Shown one piece after another: positions 11,985 through 23,171 of a stretch of DNA of 64,000 bases. A program made the position numbers and the translations under genes. The notes under the pieces were generated by a model. The model did not search any database. It was not told where the DNA came from and was given only the letters and a program-made list of their open reading frames with translations. Position 1 is the stretch's first letter. The number at the start of each line of letters is the position of its first letter. The DNA is taken from contig JAKARB010000007.1 in NCBI GenBank assembly GCA_021819435.1, positions 177,145 to 241,144 on the forward strand, read 5' to 3'. Origin of the DNA: Pseudomonadota bacterium. GTDB taxonomy: Bacteria; Pseudomonadota; Gammaproteobacteria; Burkholderiales; Burkholderiaceae_C.

Positions 11985-13547
11985 ATGAGCGCTGCCGAAC
12001 TGCCGCGGCCCCCCGCATCCGCCGACCACCGGCTAGACGACCCGGACACGCTCTGGCAACGCTGCTGCGCCCGCCTTGCGATGGAGTTGCCGGAGCAGCA
12101 GTTCAACACCTGGATCCGCCCCCTGCCCGCCGCTGAGGTCCACCGCGACGGCCCCACCACGCAGGTGAGCGTGCGCGTGCCCAACCGCTTCATGCTCGAC
12201 TGGGTGCGCACGCAATACAGCGCCCGCATCGAGGCCCTGCTGGGTGAAGAACAGAGCGGTGAAGTCCGCCTCGAATTCGGCCTGGCACCGCGCGCAGCCG
12301 CCCCCATGCCGACAGCCCGTCCTGGCCTGGTCATGCCTGGAAGGGCTTTGCCCTCCAATGCTCTCCCCAACGCGACGCCCAACATGGTGGGCAATGGCCT
12401 GGCAAATGGAGCAGGGGCTGCGGCCCTCTCATCGCCAACCCAACTCGGCAACGAGCCCGAACACCTCAGCGCCCCCGAGCGCCTCGGCAGCAAGGGTGGC
12501 CCGTCCATGGGCCACGGCTCGCCGCGCGTGATGGGCCTCAACCCCGCACTGACCTTCGACAACCTGGTGCCCGGCCGCGCCAACCAAATGGCCCGCACGG
12601 CCGCCTTGCACGTGGCTGGCAGCCCGGGCCACATGTACAACCCGCTGTTCATCTACGGCGGCGTCGGCCTCGGTAAAACGCACTTGATGAACGCCGTCGG
12701 CAATGCCTTGCTGGCCGACAAGCCCGACGCACGTATCCTCTACCTGCACGCCGAGCAGTTCATCTCCGACGTGGTCAAGAACTACCAGCGCAAGACCTTC
12801 GACGAGCTCAAGGCCAAGTACCACAACCTCGACCTGCTGCTGATCGACGACGTGCAGTTCTTCGCCGGCAAAGACCGAACCCAGGAAGAGTTCTTCAACG
12901 CCTTCGAAGCCCTGCTGGCCAAGAAGGCGCACATCATCATGACGAGCGACACCTACCCCAAGGGGCTCGCCAACATCGATGAACGCCTCACCTCGCGCTT
13001 CGACTCGGGCCTGACGGTGGCCATCGAGCCGCCCGAGCTGGAAATGCGCGTCGCCATCCTGATCAAGAAGGCCGCTCAGGAAGCCATCGAGCTGCCCGAA
13101 GACGTCGCCTTCTTCGTGGCCAAGAACGTGCGCGCCAACGTGCGCGAACTCGAAGGCGCCCTGCGCAAGGTGCTGGCCTTCGCCAAGTTCAGCCACAAAG
13201 AGATCACCATCAACCTGGCGCGCGAGGCCCTCAAAGACCTCCTGTCGATCCAGAACCGCCAGATCTCGGTGGAGAACATCCAGAAGACCGTGGCCGACTT
13301 CTACAAGATCAAGGTCGCGGACATGTACTCCAAGAAGCGCCCCGCCTCGATCGCCAAGCCACGCCAGATCGCCATGTACCTGGCCAAGGAGCTGACGCAA
13401 AAGAGCCTGCCCGAGATCGGCGAGCTCTTTGGCGGGCGCGACCACACCACCGTGCTGCACGCCGTGCGCAAGATCGGTGGCGACCGCGCCAAAGACACCG
13501 AGCTCAACCAGCAACTCCACGTGCTGGAGCAGACGCTCAAGGGCTGA
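11985..13547 (+). CDS. dnaA: Chromosomal replication initiator protein DnaA
   Basis: DnaA binds DnaA boxes at oriC, melts the origin with ATP and recruits the helicase. The product has 520 residues. Domain I is about 1-90 ([25 protein letters not shown]). A long, low-complexity, Ala/Pro/Gly/Asn-rich domain II spans about 95-185. The AAA+ domain III has Walker [11 protein letters not shown] near 225 and Walker [11 protein letters not shown] near 284. Domain IV carries the DNA-binding signature [14 protein letters not shown] near 484. Long domain II linkers are common in Burkholderiales. It starts the plus-strand replication block and is followed by its own terminator. Confidence 0.99.
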   Translation: MSAAELPRPPASADHRLDDPDTLWQRCCARLAMELPEQQFNTWIRPLPAAEVHRDGPTTQVSVRVPNRFMLDWVRTQYSARIEALLGEEQSGEVRLEFGLAPRAAAPMPTARPGLVMPGRALPSNALPNATPNMVGNGLANGAGAAALSSPTQLGNEPEHLSAPERLGSKGGPSMGHGSPRVMGLNPALTFDNLVPGRANQMARTAALHVAGSPGHMYNPLFIYGGVGLGKTHLMNAVGNALLADKPDARILYLHAEQFISDVVKNYQRKTFDELKAKYHNLDLLLIDDVQFFAGKDRTQEEFFNAFEALLAKKAHIIMTSDTYPKGLANIDERLTSRFDSGLTVAIEPPELEMRVAILIKKAAQEAIELPEDVAFFVAKNVRANVRELEGALRKVLAFAKFSHKEITINLAREALKDLLSIQNRQISVENIQKTVADFYKIKVADMYSKKRPASIAKPRQIAMYLAKELTQKSLPEIGELFGGRDHTTVLHAVRKIGGDRAKDTELNQQLHVLEQTLKG

Positions 13548-13594
13548 TCCAAGGACACCACAACCACCGGGCAAGACCCGTCAAACACACACGC

Positions 13595-13620
13595 GAAGAG
13601 GCCCCCGGGCCTCTTTTTTT
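13595..13620 (+). terminator. Intrinsic terminator of dnaA
   Basis: An 8-bp stem AGAGGCCC (13597-13604) / GGGCCTCT (13607-13614) is followed by a run of seven or more T. It lies about 50 bp after the dnaA stop, so dnaN needs its own promoter. Confidence 0.8.
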
Positions 13621-13875
13621 CGCGCGGACGACGCCCACACGCCCCACGGATCGGCCCCCTGTCAAGGCACAAACCTGTGGACAAGAAAAGAACAAGCACC
13701 CCCTTGTCCACAGCCCCCCGAGATTTTCCGAAGTTGTTGTCTGTTGTCCCCATCGCGAAGCCGGGTACGATCCACAGAGTTGTCCGGGGCGTAAATCCTT
13801 GATGGATCAGGACAAAATAGCGTTGTTCACAGAAAAAGTCGCCCTCTACTACGACGACTAATTTGAAAGATCAAG
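13621..13875. other. dnaA-dnaN intergenic region with several DnaA-box-like sites (candidate oriC)
   Basis: Three close matches to the DnaA box lie here: TGTGGACAA at 13676-13684, TTGTCCACA at 13704-13712 and TTGTTCACA at 13823-13831. A weaker match (GATCCACA) is near 13769. The stretch is less GC-rich than the genes on either side, especially around 13790-13870. Clustered boxes between dnaA and dnaN are the usual sign of oriC. The region also must hold the dnaN promoter. The origin call is an inference from boxes and gene order. Confidence 0.6.
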
Positions 13876-15006
13876 ATGATTGTGTTGAAAGCAGCCCAGG
13901 AAAAAATCCTCGCCGCACTCCAGTCCGTGGGCGGCATCGTGGAACGCCGCCACACCCTGCCCATCCTGGCCAACGTCCTGATCCGCAAGAACGGTCCTGA
14001 GCTCGAGCTCATCACCAGCGACCTGGAGATCCAAATCCGCACCACGGCCCAGCTCGACGGCGACGCCGGCAGCTACGCCACCACCGTGGGCGCCAAGAAG
14101 CTGGGTGACATCCTCAAGAGCCTGCCCGGTGACCAGACCGTCTCGCTCACGGCCAACCAGAACAAGCTGACCTTGCAAGGCGGCAAGAGCCGCTTCGTGC
14201 TGCAAACCCTGCCGGCTGAAGACTTCCCCCTGGTTCAAGAAGCCGCCGACTTCGGCCCCGCCTTCAGCATCCCGCAGAAGACGCTGAAGATGCTGATTGG
14301 CCAGGTGCACTTCGCCATGGCGGTGCACGACATCCGCTACTACCTCAACGGCATCCTCTTCGTGGCAGAGGGCAAGACCCTGACCCTGGTCGCCACCGAC
14401 GGCCACCGCCTGGCGCTGTCTCAGGCCACGCTCGACGTCGAAATGCCCAAGCAGGAGGTCATCCTGCCGCGCAAGACCGTTCTGGAGCTCCAGCGGCTCC
14501 TGAAGGACGACGGCAAGGGCAAGGAAGGTGAAGAAGAGCAGCTCATCGAGATGCGCTTTGCCGGCAACCAGGCCAAGTTCAGCTTCGGCGGCCTGGAGTT
14601 CGTGACCAAGCTGGTCGAGGGCAAGTTCCCCGACTACAACCGCGTCATCCCCAAGAACCACAAGCACCACATCACGCTGGGCCGCACAACGCTGCTGGCT
14701 TCGCTGCAACGTGCTGCCATCCTCACGTCCGAAAAGTTCAAGGGCGTGCGCATGAACTTCGCGCCAGGCCTGCTGGGCATCGCTTCCAGCAACGCCGAAC
14801 AGGAAGAAGCCAAGGAAGAACTCGAGATCGACTACGGTGGCGACAGCTTCGAGATAGGCTTCAACGTCGGCTACCTGATGGACGTGCTGGCCAACATGAG
14901 CCAGGACATGGTGACCGTGTCCCTGCAGGACGCCAACAGCTCGGCGCTGATCACCAACCCCGAGTACGAAGGCTTCAAGTACGTGGTGATGCCGATGCGG
15001 ATCTGA
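13876..15006 (+). CDS. dnaN: DNA polymerase III beta subunit (sliding clamp)
   Basis: The ring-shaped processivity clamp of the replicative polymerase. The product has 376 residues, slightly longer than the usual 366-370. It begins MIVLKAAQEKILAALQSVGG, continues with RRHTLPILANVLI, and ends with the canonical EGFKYVVMPMRI, whose C-terminal segment lines the client-binding pocket. The extra residues lie in acidic/lysine-rich loops (DGKGKEGEEEQ and EQEEAKEELE). It is followed by a terminator, then by the PEP-CTERM array rather than by gyrB. Confidence 0.98.
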   Translation: MIVLKAAQEKILAALQSVGGIVERRHTLPILANVLIRKNGPELELITSDLEIQIRTTAQLDGDAGSYATTVGAKKLGDILKSLPGDQTVSLTANQNKLTLQGGKSRFVLQTLPAEDFPLVQEAADFGPAFSIPQKTLKMLIGQVHFAMAVHDIRYYLNGILFVAEGKTLTLVATDGHRLALSQATLDVEMPKQEVILPRKTVLELQRLLKDDGKGKEGEEEQLIEMRFAGNQAKFSFGGLEFVTKLVEGKFPDYNRVIPKNHKHHITLGRTTLLASLQRAAILTSEKFKGVRMNFAPGLLGIASSNAEQEEAKEELEIDYGGDSFEIGFNVGYLMDVLANMSQDMVTVSLQDANSSALITNPEYEGFKYVVMPMRI

Positions 15007-15059
15007 CGCGTCGCGCAGGCTTCCCGTCTCGGCTGGATGGCCGATGACGAATGGCTCCT

Positions 15060-15099
15060 ACGGCCCCCGTTCACCCTTGAACGCGGGGCCGTTTTGTTT
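15060..15099 (+). terminator. Intrinsic terminator of dnaN
   Basis: A long stem, ACGGCCCC-CGTTCA pairing with TGAACG-C-GGGGCCGT with one bulged base, followed by TTTTGTTT. It ends about 90 bp after the dnaN stop and isolates dnaN from the exoprotein genes downstream. Confidence 0.85.
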
Positions 15100-15183
15100 C
15101 GTCCTGCAACACTTCTGCTGTTTCCCCGGTGGAACCTTTTTTCTCTGATCGATACGCTCAGGTGCCAATGACATCAGGGAGAA

Positions 15184-16128
15184 ATGATCATGAGGTTGTT
15201 CACGCTTGCCATGAACATCCTGGCCATTGCGGCCATGCAGTCCGTGGAAGCGGCTGAAAGCGTTGTTCAGGCGCAGGCCGAATTCATGACGCTGAGCTAC
15301 CAGCTGAAAGACCTCACGCCAGGTGACTCGATCGGACCGGTATTCACCAACCAAGGCATCTCTTACCCCAACGCCTCCAGCGTGGCTACTGCCACATATG
15401 GTGTTCAAGGCCTGACATCTTCCGGCACTCAGATCGTCGATCGCGTGATTGACTCGACGATGGCGTCGTACAGCAAGGGTAACTTCTTCACACCCCTGGC
15501 CCTGGACGCTTCCTTGTTCAGCGGTGAAGCCAGTGCCACCCGCTCTGCGTCTGGCGCCAAGGCATCGGTGAGCCTCGATGACAGTCGTTTTGTTGATGGC
15601 TTCACCTACGGGGTGCTCGGTGGCGCTCCCTATGGTGGGCCCGTGGCGCAAGCTCAAATCGGCATCGGCTCCGGCCTGTGGAAGCTGGGTGCGGGCACCG
15701 AGCTGTCGTTCACGGCCACGATCAAGCTGGGTATTTCCGTTGACGCTGCGCCCCTGATCGGACTCACTCAAGGTGAGACCTTGCGTGTCCTCGGAGCGGC
15801 CGATGTGATCATGGGCTTCAAGCCCGCGAGCTGGCAATCGCCGCAGAACATCGACTTCAGCGGAGGAGTTCTCCAAGAGTCCATTTCGGTCGCACGTGAC
15901 GTGGGCCCGGATGGGGTCGGCTTGGCGGGTGGACAGAGCGTTCAACAGCAGACCTTCACCCTCACTGGTGTCGTGCGCAACCTTGGATCGGCGGATGTCT
16001 ACCTGGACGGTAGCTGGCAGGTCAATGCCCTCGCTCGTGTCACCCCGGTGCCCGAGCCCTCCACCTGGGCTTTGCTGATCGCGGGGCTGGGCCTCGTGCA
16101 GTTCGCTCGTCGCCGCCAGGCAGCGTGA
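15184..16128 (+). CDS. PEP-CTERM exoprotein, tandem copy 1
   Basis: An exported protein of 314 residues, first of four tandem relatives. A signal peptide covers about residues 1-22 (LFTLAMNILAIAAMQSVEAAE). The C-terminal sorting signal at 289-314 has the VPEPSTW motif, a hydrophobic helix (ALLIAGLGLVQF) and the basic tail ARRRQ, the pattern recognised by exosortase. Near the mature N-terminus it has the array's shared block, here LSYQLKDLTPGDSIGP. The body is beta-rich with Ser/Gly/Thr content and no catalytic motif is seen. GGGAGAA precedes the ATG at 15184. PEP-CTERM proteins are usually anchored or released at the cell surface alongside exopolysaccharide. No exosortase gene is in this window. 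Confidence 0.9.
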   Translation: MIMRLFTLAMNILAIAAMQSVEAAESVVQAQAEFMTLSYQLKDLTPGDSIGPVFTNQGISYPNASSVATATYGVQGLTSSGTQIVDRVIDSTMASYSKGNFFTPLALDASLFSGEASATRSASGAKASVSLDDSRFVDGFTYGVLGGAPYGGPVAQAQIGIGSGLWKLGAGTELSFTATIKLGISVDAAPLIGLTQGETLRVLGAADVIMGFKPASWQSPQNIDFSGGVLQESISVARDVGPDGVGLAGGQSVQQQTFTLTGVVRNLGSADVYLDGSWQVNALARVTPVPEPSTWALLIAGLGLVQFARRRQAA

Positions 16129-16146
16129 ACAAGAAGGGAGACTCAC

Positions 16147-17061
16147 ATGATCCGTTTTGCACAAAACACCTTGCTGGCAGCCGCTTTGTCGGTTGTCACG
16201 CTTTCCGTGCAAGCCGCGCCAAACCTGTTCGAGGCCCAGGCTTCGATTTCCAGTTTGAAGTTCGAGGTTGTCGACCTGCTGCCTGAAGATGGCGTTGCGG
16301 CGGGTTTCCTGCCTGGCAAGCACGTCCTCACCGGATCGGCAGAGTGGTCATCGGGCGTTTTCGCAGTCCCTGGTTACTGGCCCTTGATGTTGGCGGACAC
16401 AGGCTACAGCGTGGGCAAGGTGAGCACCCAGCAAGCGATCAAGGATGTCATCGGGGGCACGGATTTCCAGTTCAAGTTGCCTGATAACCAAGCTGGTTTC
16501 GGCCGCAGCTCAGAGCAATACACCGCTGGTCTTGGCGTGCAGGGCTCTTCATTGCTTGAGGACACCACCTTCCTGCCGAATGGTGATTTCAGCGCCAACC
16601 TGTACGTGGAGACCCAGTCCTGGGTCCTCAAGCCTGGTACAGAGGTGAGGATCACCGGTGTTTTCGACCTGAAGATGCACAACAACCTCACGCAACTCAC
16701 CGGTGCGCTCAACCTGCCAAGCGATTTCGTCTTCGGTCCTTGGCAACAAGCTTCCGCAGGCGCTGTCATGGGCTTGAGCGTGGTGGGTGACGCGACCGGC
16801 GTGATCGTTGGTTCTTCAAGCGCTAGCAGCCAGTTGACGTCCGACACGCTGCTGCTTTCGGAGCAGATCGATCAAAGCAAATCCGAGAGCTTCGTGCTGG
16901 TCGCCCGCAACACGGGGAACGCTGATGTGATTCTCAACTCCTCTTTCGGCACGATGACGCACTGGACGGTTGCAGGGGCCGTGCCGGAACCCAGCAGCAT
17001 GGCGCTGTTGTTTGCGGGGACGGGCTTCATGGCGTGGCACGTCCGCCGTCGAAAAAACTGA
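16147..17061 (+). CDS. PEP-CTERM exoprotein, tandem copy 2
   Basis: Length 304 residues. Signal peptide about 1-23 (LLAAALSVVTLSVQAA). The shared N-terminal block reads ISSLKFEVVDLLPEDGVAAGF. The sorting signal at 279-304 is VPEPSSM, a helix ALLFAGTGFMAWHV and the basic end RRRKN. It starts 18 bp after copy 1 with an AGGGAG ribosome site, so copies 1 and 2 are surely co-transcribed. The body contains a segment (DFQFKLPDNQAGFGRSSEQY) not obvious in the other copies, showing that the paralogues have diverged outside the ends. Function unknown. Confidence 0.9.
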   Translation: MIRFAQNTLLAAALSVVTLSVQAAPNLFEAQASISSLKFEVVDLLPEDGVAAGFLPGKHVLTGSAEWSSGVFAVPGYWPLMLADTGYSVGKVSTQQAIKDVIGGTDFQFKLPDNQAGFGRSSEQYTAGLGVQGSSLLEDTTFLPNGDFSANLYVETQSWVLKPGTEVRITGVFDLKMHNNLTQLTGALNLPSDFVFGPWQQASAGAVMGLSVVGDATGVIVGSSSASSQLTSDTLLLSEQIDQSKSESFVLVARNTGNADVILNSSFGTMTHWTVAGAVPEPSSMALLFAGTGFMAWHVRRRKN

Positions 17062-17095
17062 TCAAAGCATCCATTCACCACATTGGGAGGAAACC

Positions 17096-18094
17096 ATGCA
17101 AAACATTCAGAACGCACGCAACTTGGGCCGAGGCCTGATCTTGGTCATGGGTCTGGCGGGGCTGTCGTCATTTGCTCAGGCCGCCGTGGTCGGACAAGCG
17201 TCGGCTTCTGTTTCGAATTACAGCTATTCGGTCAAGGACCTCGACCCAGATGACGGCATCACGCCATCGTTCGTGGTGAGCCACCCCTGGTCCTACGACG
17301 CCAGCGTTTCGGTGTTCAAGTACAAAGAAATGCCGAGCGGATCGGTGAACACGTTTGAGTCTGCAAGCACTTATGACCGACGCAGTGGCAGTTCGTCTGT
17401 CAATGTGTTCAACCCGAAACCCTTGGCCGTGGAGTTGCCCAGTGGCGATGGCCATGTGGAGATCAAACAAGGCGGCCTGTCGGCTGCGGTCACTTTGAAG
17501 TCTGATGACTTCATCGGTGCGCAATACGAATGGTCTAAATACGGAAATTGGTTGAATGGGTACGCTGGCGACACCTTGGTGGGTGGTCCGAACATCAAGG
17601 CTGATGCCACGTCGGGCTTTGAGCGCTGGGTGCTGTCTCCGCACTCCGAGGTGACGTTTTCTGGCGTCATCAGGCTGGATACCACCGTGAATGCCGCAGC
17701 GGTTACGGGACTGATCCCGGGAGGCCAGGTTCTGGTGGGCGCCCTCGCCATTGCTCAACCGAGCTTTTATTCCAACTACACCGGAAGTTGGAACTTCGAG
17801 GTCATCAAGAACTTGCCTGGTGACAGTTCTTATGTTGCCGTGAACGCTCGCGAGTATGCCGTCGATGCCATCGGGTCGTTGGGGCAGGAGCATGCTCAAT
17901 CGTGGCTGGAGCAGTCTTTCTCCTACACCATCCGCAACCGCAGTAGCAGCGAAGTGGACATGTACGTCGGTTTGTCTGTCACCGCTGCGGTGGCTGCAAA
18001 CCCGGTTCCAGAGCCATCCAGCATCGCGCTGGTGTCCGTTGGCTTGGGCCTGATGGGCGCGTTCGCCCGCCGTCGTGCACGTCTTGCGCTTTGA
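17096..18094 (+). CDS. PEP-CTERM exoprotein, tandem copy 3
   Basis: Length 332 residues from the ATG at 17096, which has GGGAGGAAACC upstream; longer in-frame extensions overlap copy 2 and are rejected. Signal peptide about 1-30 (GLILVMGLAGLSSFAQAA). The shared block reads VSNYSYSVKDLDPDDGITPSF. The sorting signal at 304-332 is VPEPSSI, helix ALVSVGLGLMGAF and ARRRARLAL. The body is tyrosine- and serine-rich (for example YNKYGNW-like turns around 150). Gap to copy 2 is 34 bp, consistent with one operon. Confidence 0.9.
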   Translation: MQNIQNARNLGRGLILVMGLAGLSSFAQAAVVGQASASVSNYSYSVKDLDPDDGITPSFVVSHPWSYDASVSVFKYKEMPSGSVNTFESASTYDRRSGSSSVNVFNPKPLAVELPSGDGHVEIKQGGLSAAVTLKSDDFIGAQYEWSKYGNWLNGYAGDTLVGGPNIKADATSGFERWVLSPHSEVTFSGVIRLDTTVNAAAVTGLIPGGQVLVGALAIAQPSFYSNYTGSWNFEVIKNLPGDSSYVAVNAREYAVDAIGSLGQEHAQSWLEQSFSYTIRNRSSSEVDMYVGLSVTAAVAANPVPEPSSIALVSVGLGLMGAFARRRARLAL

Positions 18095-18143
18095 GCGCGT
18101 GGCTCTGCAGATCCTTGTGCAATTCGAAAATTCAGGAGAAAAC

Positions 18144-19037
18144 ATGCAACGCTCCTTGATACAAAGAACGGCACTGTTGGTCACCCTTGCTGCAACCCAA
18201 TCAGTTTTCGCCGCCGGACCCATCGTGGCCAGTGCCACCGCCAGCATCAGCAACCTTCAGATCCAGATGACGGACTTCCGTCCGGATGATGGCATCGCTG
18301 CTGGGGGCAAGTGGCGGGCAACTGGTACGGGTTGGATGGAGGGCTACTGCTGCAACAGTTGGGGTTATCGGTACTACAACAAATTGCAGTATGGCGACAG
18401 CTTCATCGATGCCACCCCGCGCACCTTGAGCGAGTCCTCTGACATCGTTTCGGTGAGCAGAACGGCCGATGGCACGCAAGCTTCGTTCACCCTCTATGGT
18501 GAGCACGTGCGCCCCATCGTGTACGGAGGCAAATTCGATCCAAGCAGCACTCCGGCTGCCAGTGCTTTTTACACCGGGTACGAATTCAGGCTGTCGATCA
18601 ATCCGGGCACGGAGATCACCTTGACAGGGCTCAGCGTCGCCGACGCCAGCATGAACCTGCTCAATGACAAAGCAAACGGTGGTGTCGCAGGGGTGCTTAC
18701 CGTGGCCAGCTACTTTGAGATGTCGCCGTGGGACAGCCTCCAAGGGATCGAGATCCTGGCCAAACCTGAAGGCCGATCAGCCTTCCCAGGAGGCACGATT
18801 GTCCAAAGCAAAAGAGGCCAGACTCTGTCAGGTGACAGTGAGTTGCATGAAAGCGGATCGTTCACCTATGTGCTCCGCAATAACTCTCAGTACGCTCGCA
18901 CCTTGGATTTCGAGCTGTACGTCAGCACCAGTTTTTACGAATACAGCCTCCCGGTTCCCGAGCCCTCTACCTGGACCCTGATGCTTGCCGGCCTGGGCTT
19001 GATGGGTGTGGCCGCCCGCCGCCGCCAAGCCGCCTGA
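18144..19037 (+). CDS. PEP-CTERM exoprotein, tandem copy 4
   Basis: Length 297 residues from the ATG at 18144 with CAGGAGAA upstream. Signal peptide about 1-23 (TALLVTLAATQSVFAA). The shared block reads ISNLQIQMTDFRPDDGIAAGG. An unusual aromatic patch with adjacent cysteines (EGYCCNSWGYRYYN) lies near residues 60-75. The sorting signal at 271-297 is VPEPSTW, helix TLMLAGLGLMGV and AARRRQAA. A terminator-like hairpin follows just before gyrB. It is the last member of the array; role unknown. Confidence 0.9.
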   Translation: MQRSLIQRTALLVTLAATQSVFAAGPIVASATASISNLQIQMTDFRPDDGIAAGGKWRATGTGWMEGYCCNSWGYRYYNKLQYGDSFIDATPRTLSESSDIVSVSRTADGTQASFTLYGEHVRPIVYGGKFDPSSTPAASAFYTGYEFRLSINPGTEITLTGLSVADASMNLLNDKANGGVAGVLTVASYFEMSPWDSLQGIEILAKPEGRSAFPGGTIVQSKRGQTLSGDSELHESGSFTYVLRNNSQYARTLDFELYVSTSFYEYSLPVPEPSTWTLMLAGLGLMGVAARRRQAA

Positions 19038-19069
19038 AGCCCCCCGGCCGAAGGGCTGGGAACGGCTAG

Positions 19070-21667
<2,598 letters not shown>

Positions 21668-21687
21668 TCTTGTCGGATGACACGGAA

Positions 21688-21740
21688 AGTGAAAACTGTG
21701 CCAAGTAAGTGAAAAACTAGTGACGCAGTTAGTGAAAAAA
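21688..21740 (+). repeat. Three AGTGAAAA direct repeats (possible insertion-element scar)
   Basis: The motif AGTGAAAA starts at 21688, 21708 and 21731, spaced 20 and 23 bp, between the gyrB stop and its terminator. Multiple short terminal repeats of this type are known at the ends of IS21-family elements, and the site marks the border between core genes and the island. No transposase is nearby, so this is only a possible remnant. Confidence 0.35.
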
Positions 21741-21758
21741 TCTAGCGCTTAAAAATGA

Positions 21759-21787
21759 AGAAACGCCCGGGCACACCGGGCGTTTTT
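21759..21787. terminator. Intrinsic terminator between gyrB and the island
   Basis: A perfect 10-bp stem AAACGCCCGG (21761-21770) / CCGGGCGTTT (21776-21785) with a 5-base loop and flanking A and T runs. It can serve gyrB on the plus strand and the ubiquitin-like operon, which ends at 21812, on the minus strand. Confidence 0.85.
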
Positions 21788-21811
21788 GCATGGAAGTGTT
21801 GAACATCACAG

Positions 21812-23161
21812 CTATGGAGTGCCATCGTTGGCATCACATACACTCATTGCGTCGCTTTGATGGCCGCATATCCCACATTCATGGACATTCGCAAGAGTGT
21901 TGCGACGCACGGTTCCGTTAGAAAACGAGAAGGCCAGTCTTTGCGGCGGTGATTCGCTCCCCGCAAATGCTGTAGCCAGCCTGAGCAATTCCACGACGCC
22001 AGCTCCGGCCACGTAGGCGTTGAACGCAATCACACTTGGCTGGGCTACTGTGGCGCCCTGAATGTATCCCGCTTGGATCTCTTGCTCACGCTCGGCCTTA
22101 GGCAACGATTCAGTTCTCAGTGCATGGGGATCGATGTGTCCCCAACAAGCGAGGCAGGGTCGATCAGGTCCAATCACAACGACTCGTCCTGCATCACCGG
22201 AAATCGCGCCGGTCGTATCCACACGGAAGACGGTCCCAAGATCAATCACGGGAGTCAAGCTCTTGTAGGCAAGACGGTTCAACATGGCCCTCGGGGTCTG
22301 TCGATCAACGCAAGAGAAAATGACATCACAGCTAGCCAACAGAGCTTCGTGACCAGGTCCGGCGAATTCTGCAACCGCTTCGACTTGCCTGACCAGACCA
22401 AGCGTATTGGCATAGCGAGCGGCAACGTCAACTTTGTACGTCTGATCAACGTCGTCCTTGGTGGCGCCAGCAATGCGAGACAAGTTGGAGGCTTCAACCT
22501 TGTCACCGTCCAGCAAAACAAGCTCTCCGATACCGAGGTGAGCCAGTTGAAGGGCAACCAGAGATCCAATACCACCCAACCCGACAACACCAACCCTGAG
22601 CCCCCTGAGCCTTCTTTGGCCCAATGCTCCAAGCGCCAACTCTTGCCTGTCAAACCAAGCGTCAGCAGCCTCAACGGAAGTGGGACACACGTTCAGTGTT
22701 CTGCCAATGATGTGAAGAGGTACTGCAGTGCACGTTCCAAACTGGTCAAAGGTGCGAGCCACTGTTTGGCCGTCTTCAACCAGGACCATTGATCCATGGG
22801 GAACGCCCGGAATTTGGCGTTGCATGAAGGGCATCCACCGGGAGTCGCCAATGTCATCCGCCTTGGAGAACCAAGGTTTGCTCGCTCGTGGGTGTGTATG
22901 AACGGTGAAGACTGACCAGCCTCGGTCCCGTGCGCGGCGAGTCAATCGGTTGAGTGCGATAGGATCAATTGAAATCTGATCACAAGCGCGGATGCGGTAT
23001 GCCGCATCAGGCACCACATGGGCTTCTCGTATTGCGATCACACCACCTGCAGAAGTTGGCAAGAATTCACCAAACAACAGGCCAGCGCTCTCGATGTCGC
23101 CACGAGCCAGAAGTTGATCACGGAAGGAAACCCATGGGGTCTCAGCGATTCTGATTTTCAT
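21812..23161 (-). CDS. JAMM/JAB isopeptidase fused to E1/ThiF-type adenylation domain
   Basis: A predicted deconjugating protease and activating enzyme in one chain of 449 residues. The ATG at 23161 has GGAG at the right distance and lies 10 bp after the previous gene. The N-terminal JAMM domain has Glu32 and H88-T-H90-P followed by S99 and D102 (HxHPx7SxxD), so its zinc site looks intact. The E1-like domain has GLGGIG (194-199), DGD with SNLSR (218-229) and D286 in the SCVDR motif. Paired CxxC motifs (C336/C339 and C429/C432) probably bind zinc, as in ThiF/MoeB. No cysteine lies between them where a thioester cysteine would be expected. Last gene of the ubiquitin-like operon. A housekeeping MoeB/ThiF is unlikely given the JAMM fusion and neighbours. 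Confidence 0.88.
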   Translation of the reverse strand: MKIRIAETPWVSFRDQLLARGDIESAGLLFGEFLPTSAGGVIAIREAHVVPDAAYRIRACDQISIDPIALNRLTRRARDRGWSVFTVHTHPRASKPWFSKADDIGDSRWMPFMQRQIPGVPHGSMVLVEDGQTVARTFDQFGTCTAVPLHIIGRTLNVCPTSVEAADAWFDRQELALGALGQRRLRGLRVGVVGLGGIGSLVALQLAHLGIGELVLLDGDKVEASNLSRIAGATKDDVDQTYKVDVAARYANTLGLVRQVEAVAEFAGPGHEALLASCDVIFSCVDRQTPRAMLNRLAYKSLTPVIDLGTVFRVDTTGAISGDAGRVVVIGPDRPCLACWGHIDPHALRTESLPKAEREQEIQAGYIQGATVAQPSVIAFNAYVAGAGVVELLRLATAFAGSESPPQRLAFSFSNGTVRRNTLANVHECGICGHQSDAMSVCDANDGTP

Positions 23162-23171
23162 GGCCGGACTC

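Noticed and set aside
16970..17095. N-terminal extension of PEP-CTERM copy 3 and similar extensions of gyrB (19085) and copy 4 (18075)
   Set aside because: The extensions overlap preceding genes or terminators and lack a ribosome site; the downstream ATGs have good sites or match the family N-terminus.
21812..23161. Housekeeping MoeB or ThiF
   Set aside because: The JAMM fusion, the double-Ubl/E2 neighbour and the absence of molybdopterin or thiamine genes speak against it.
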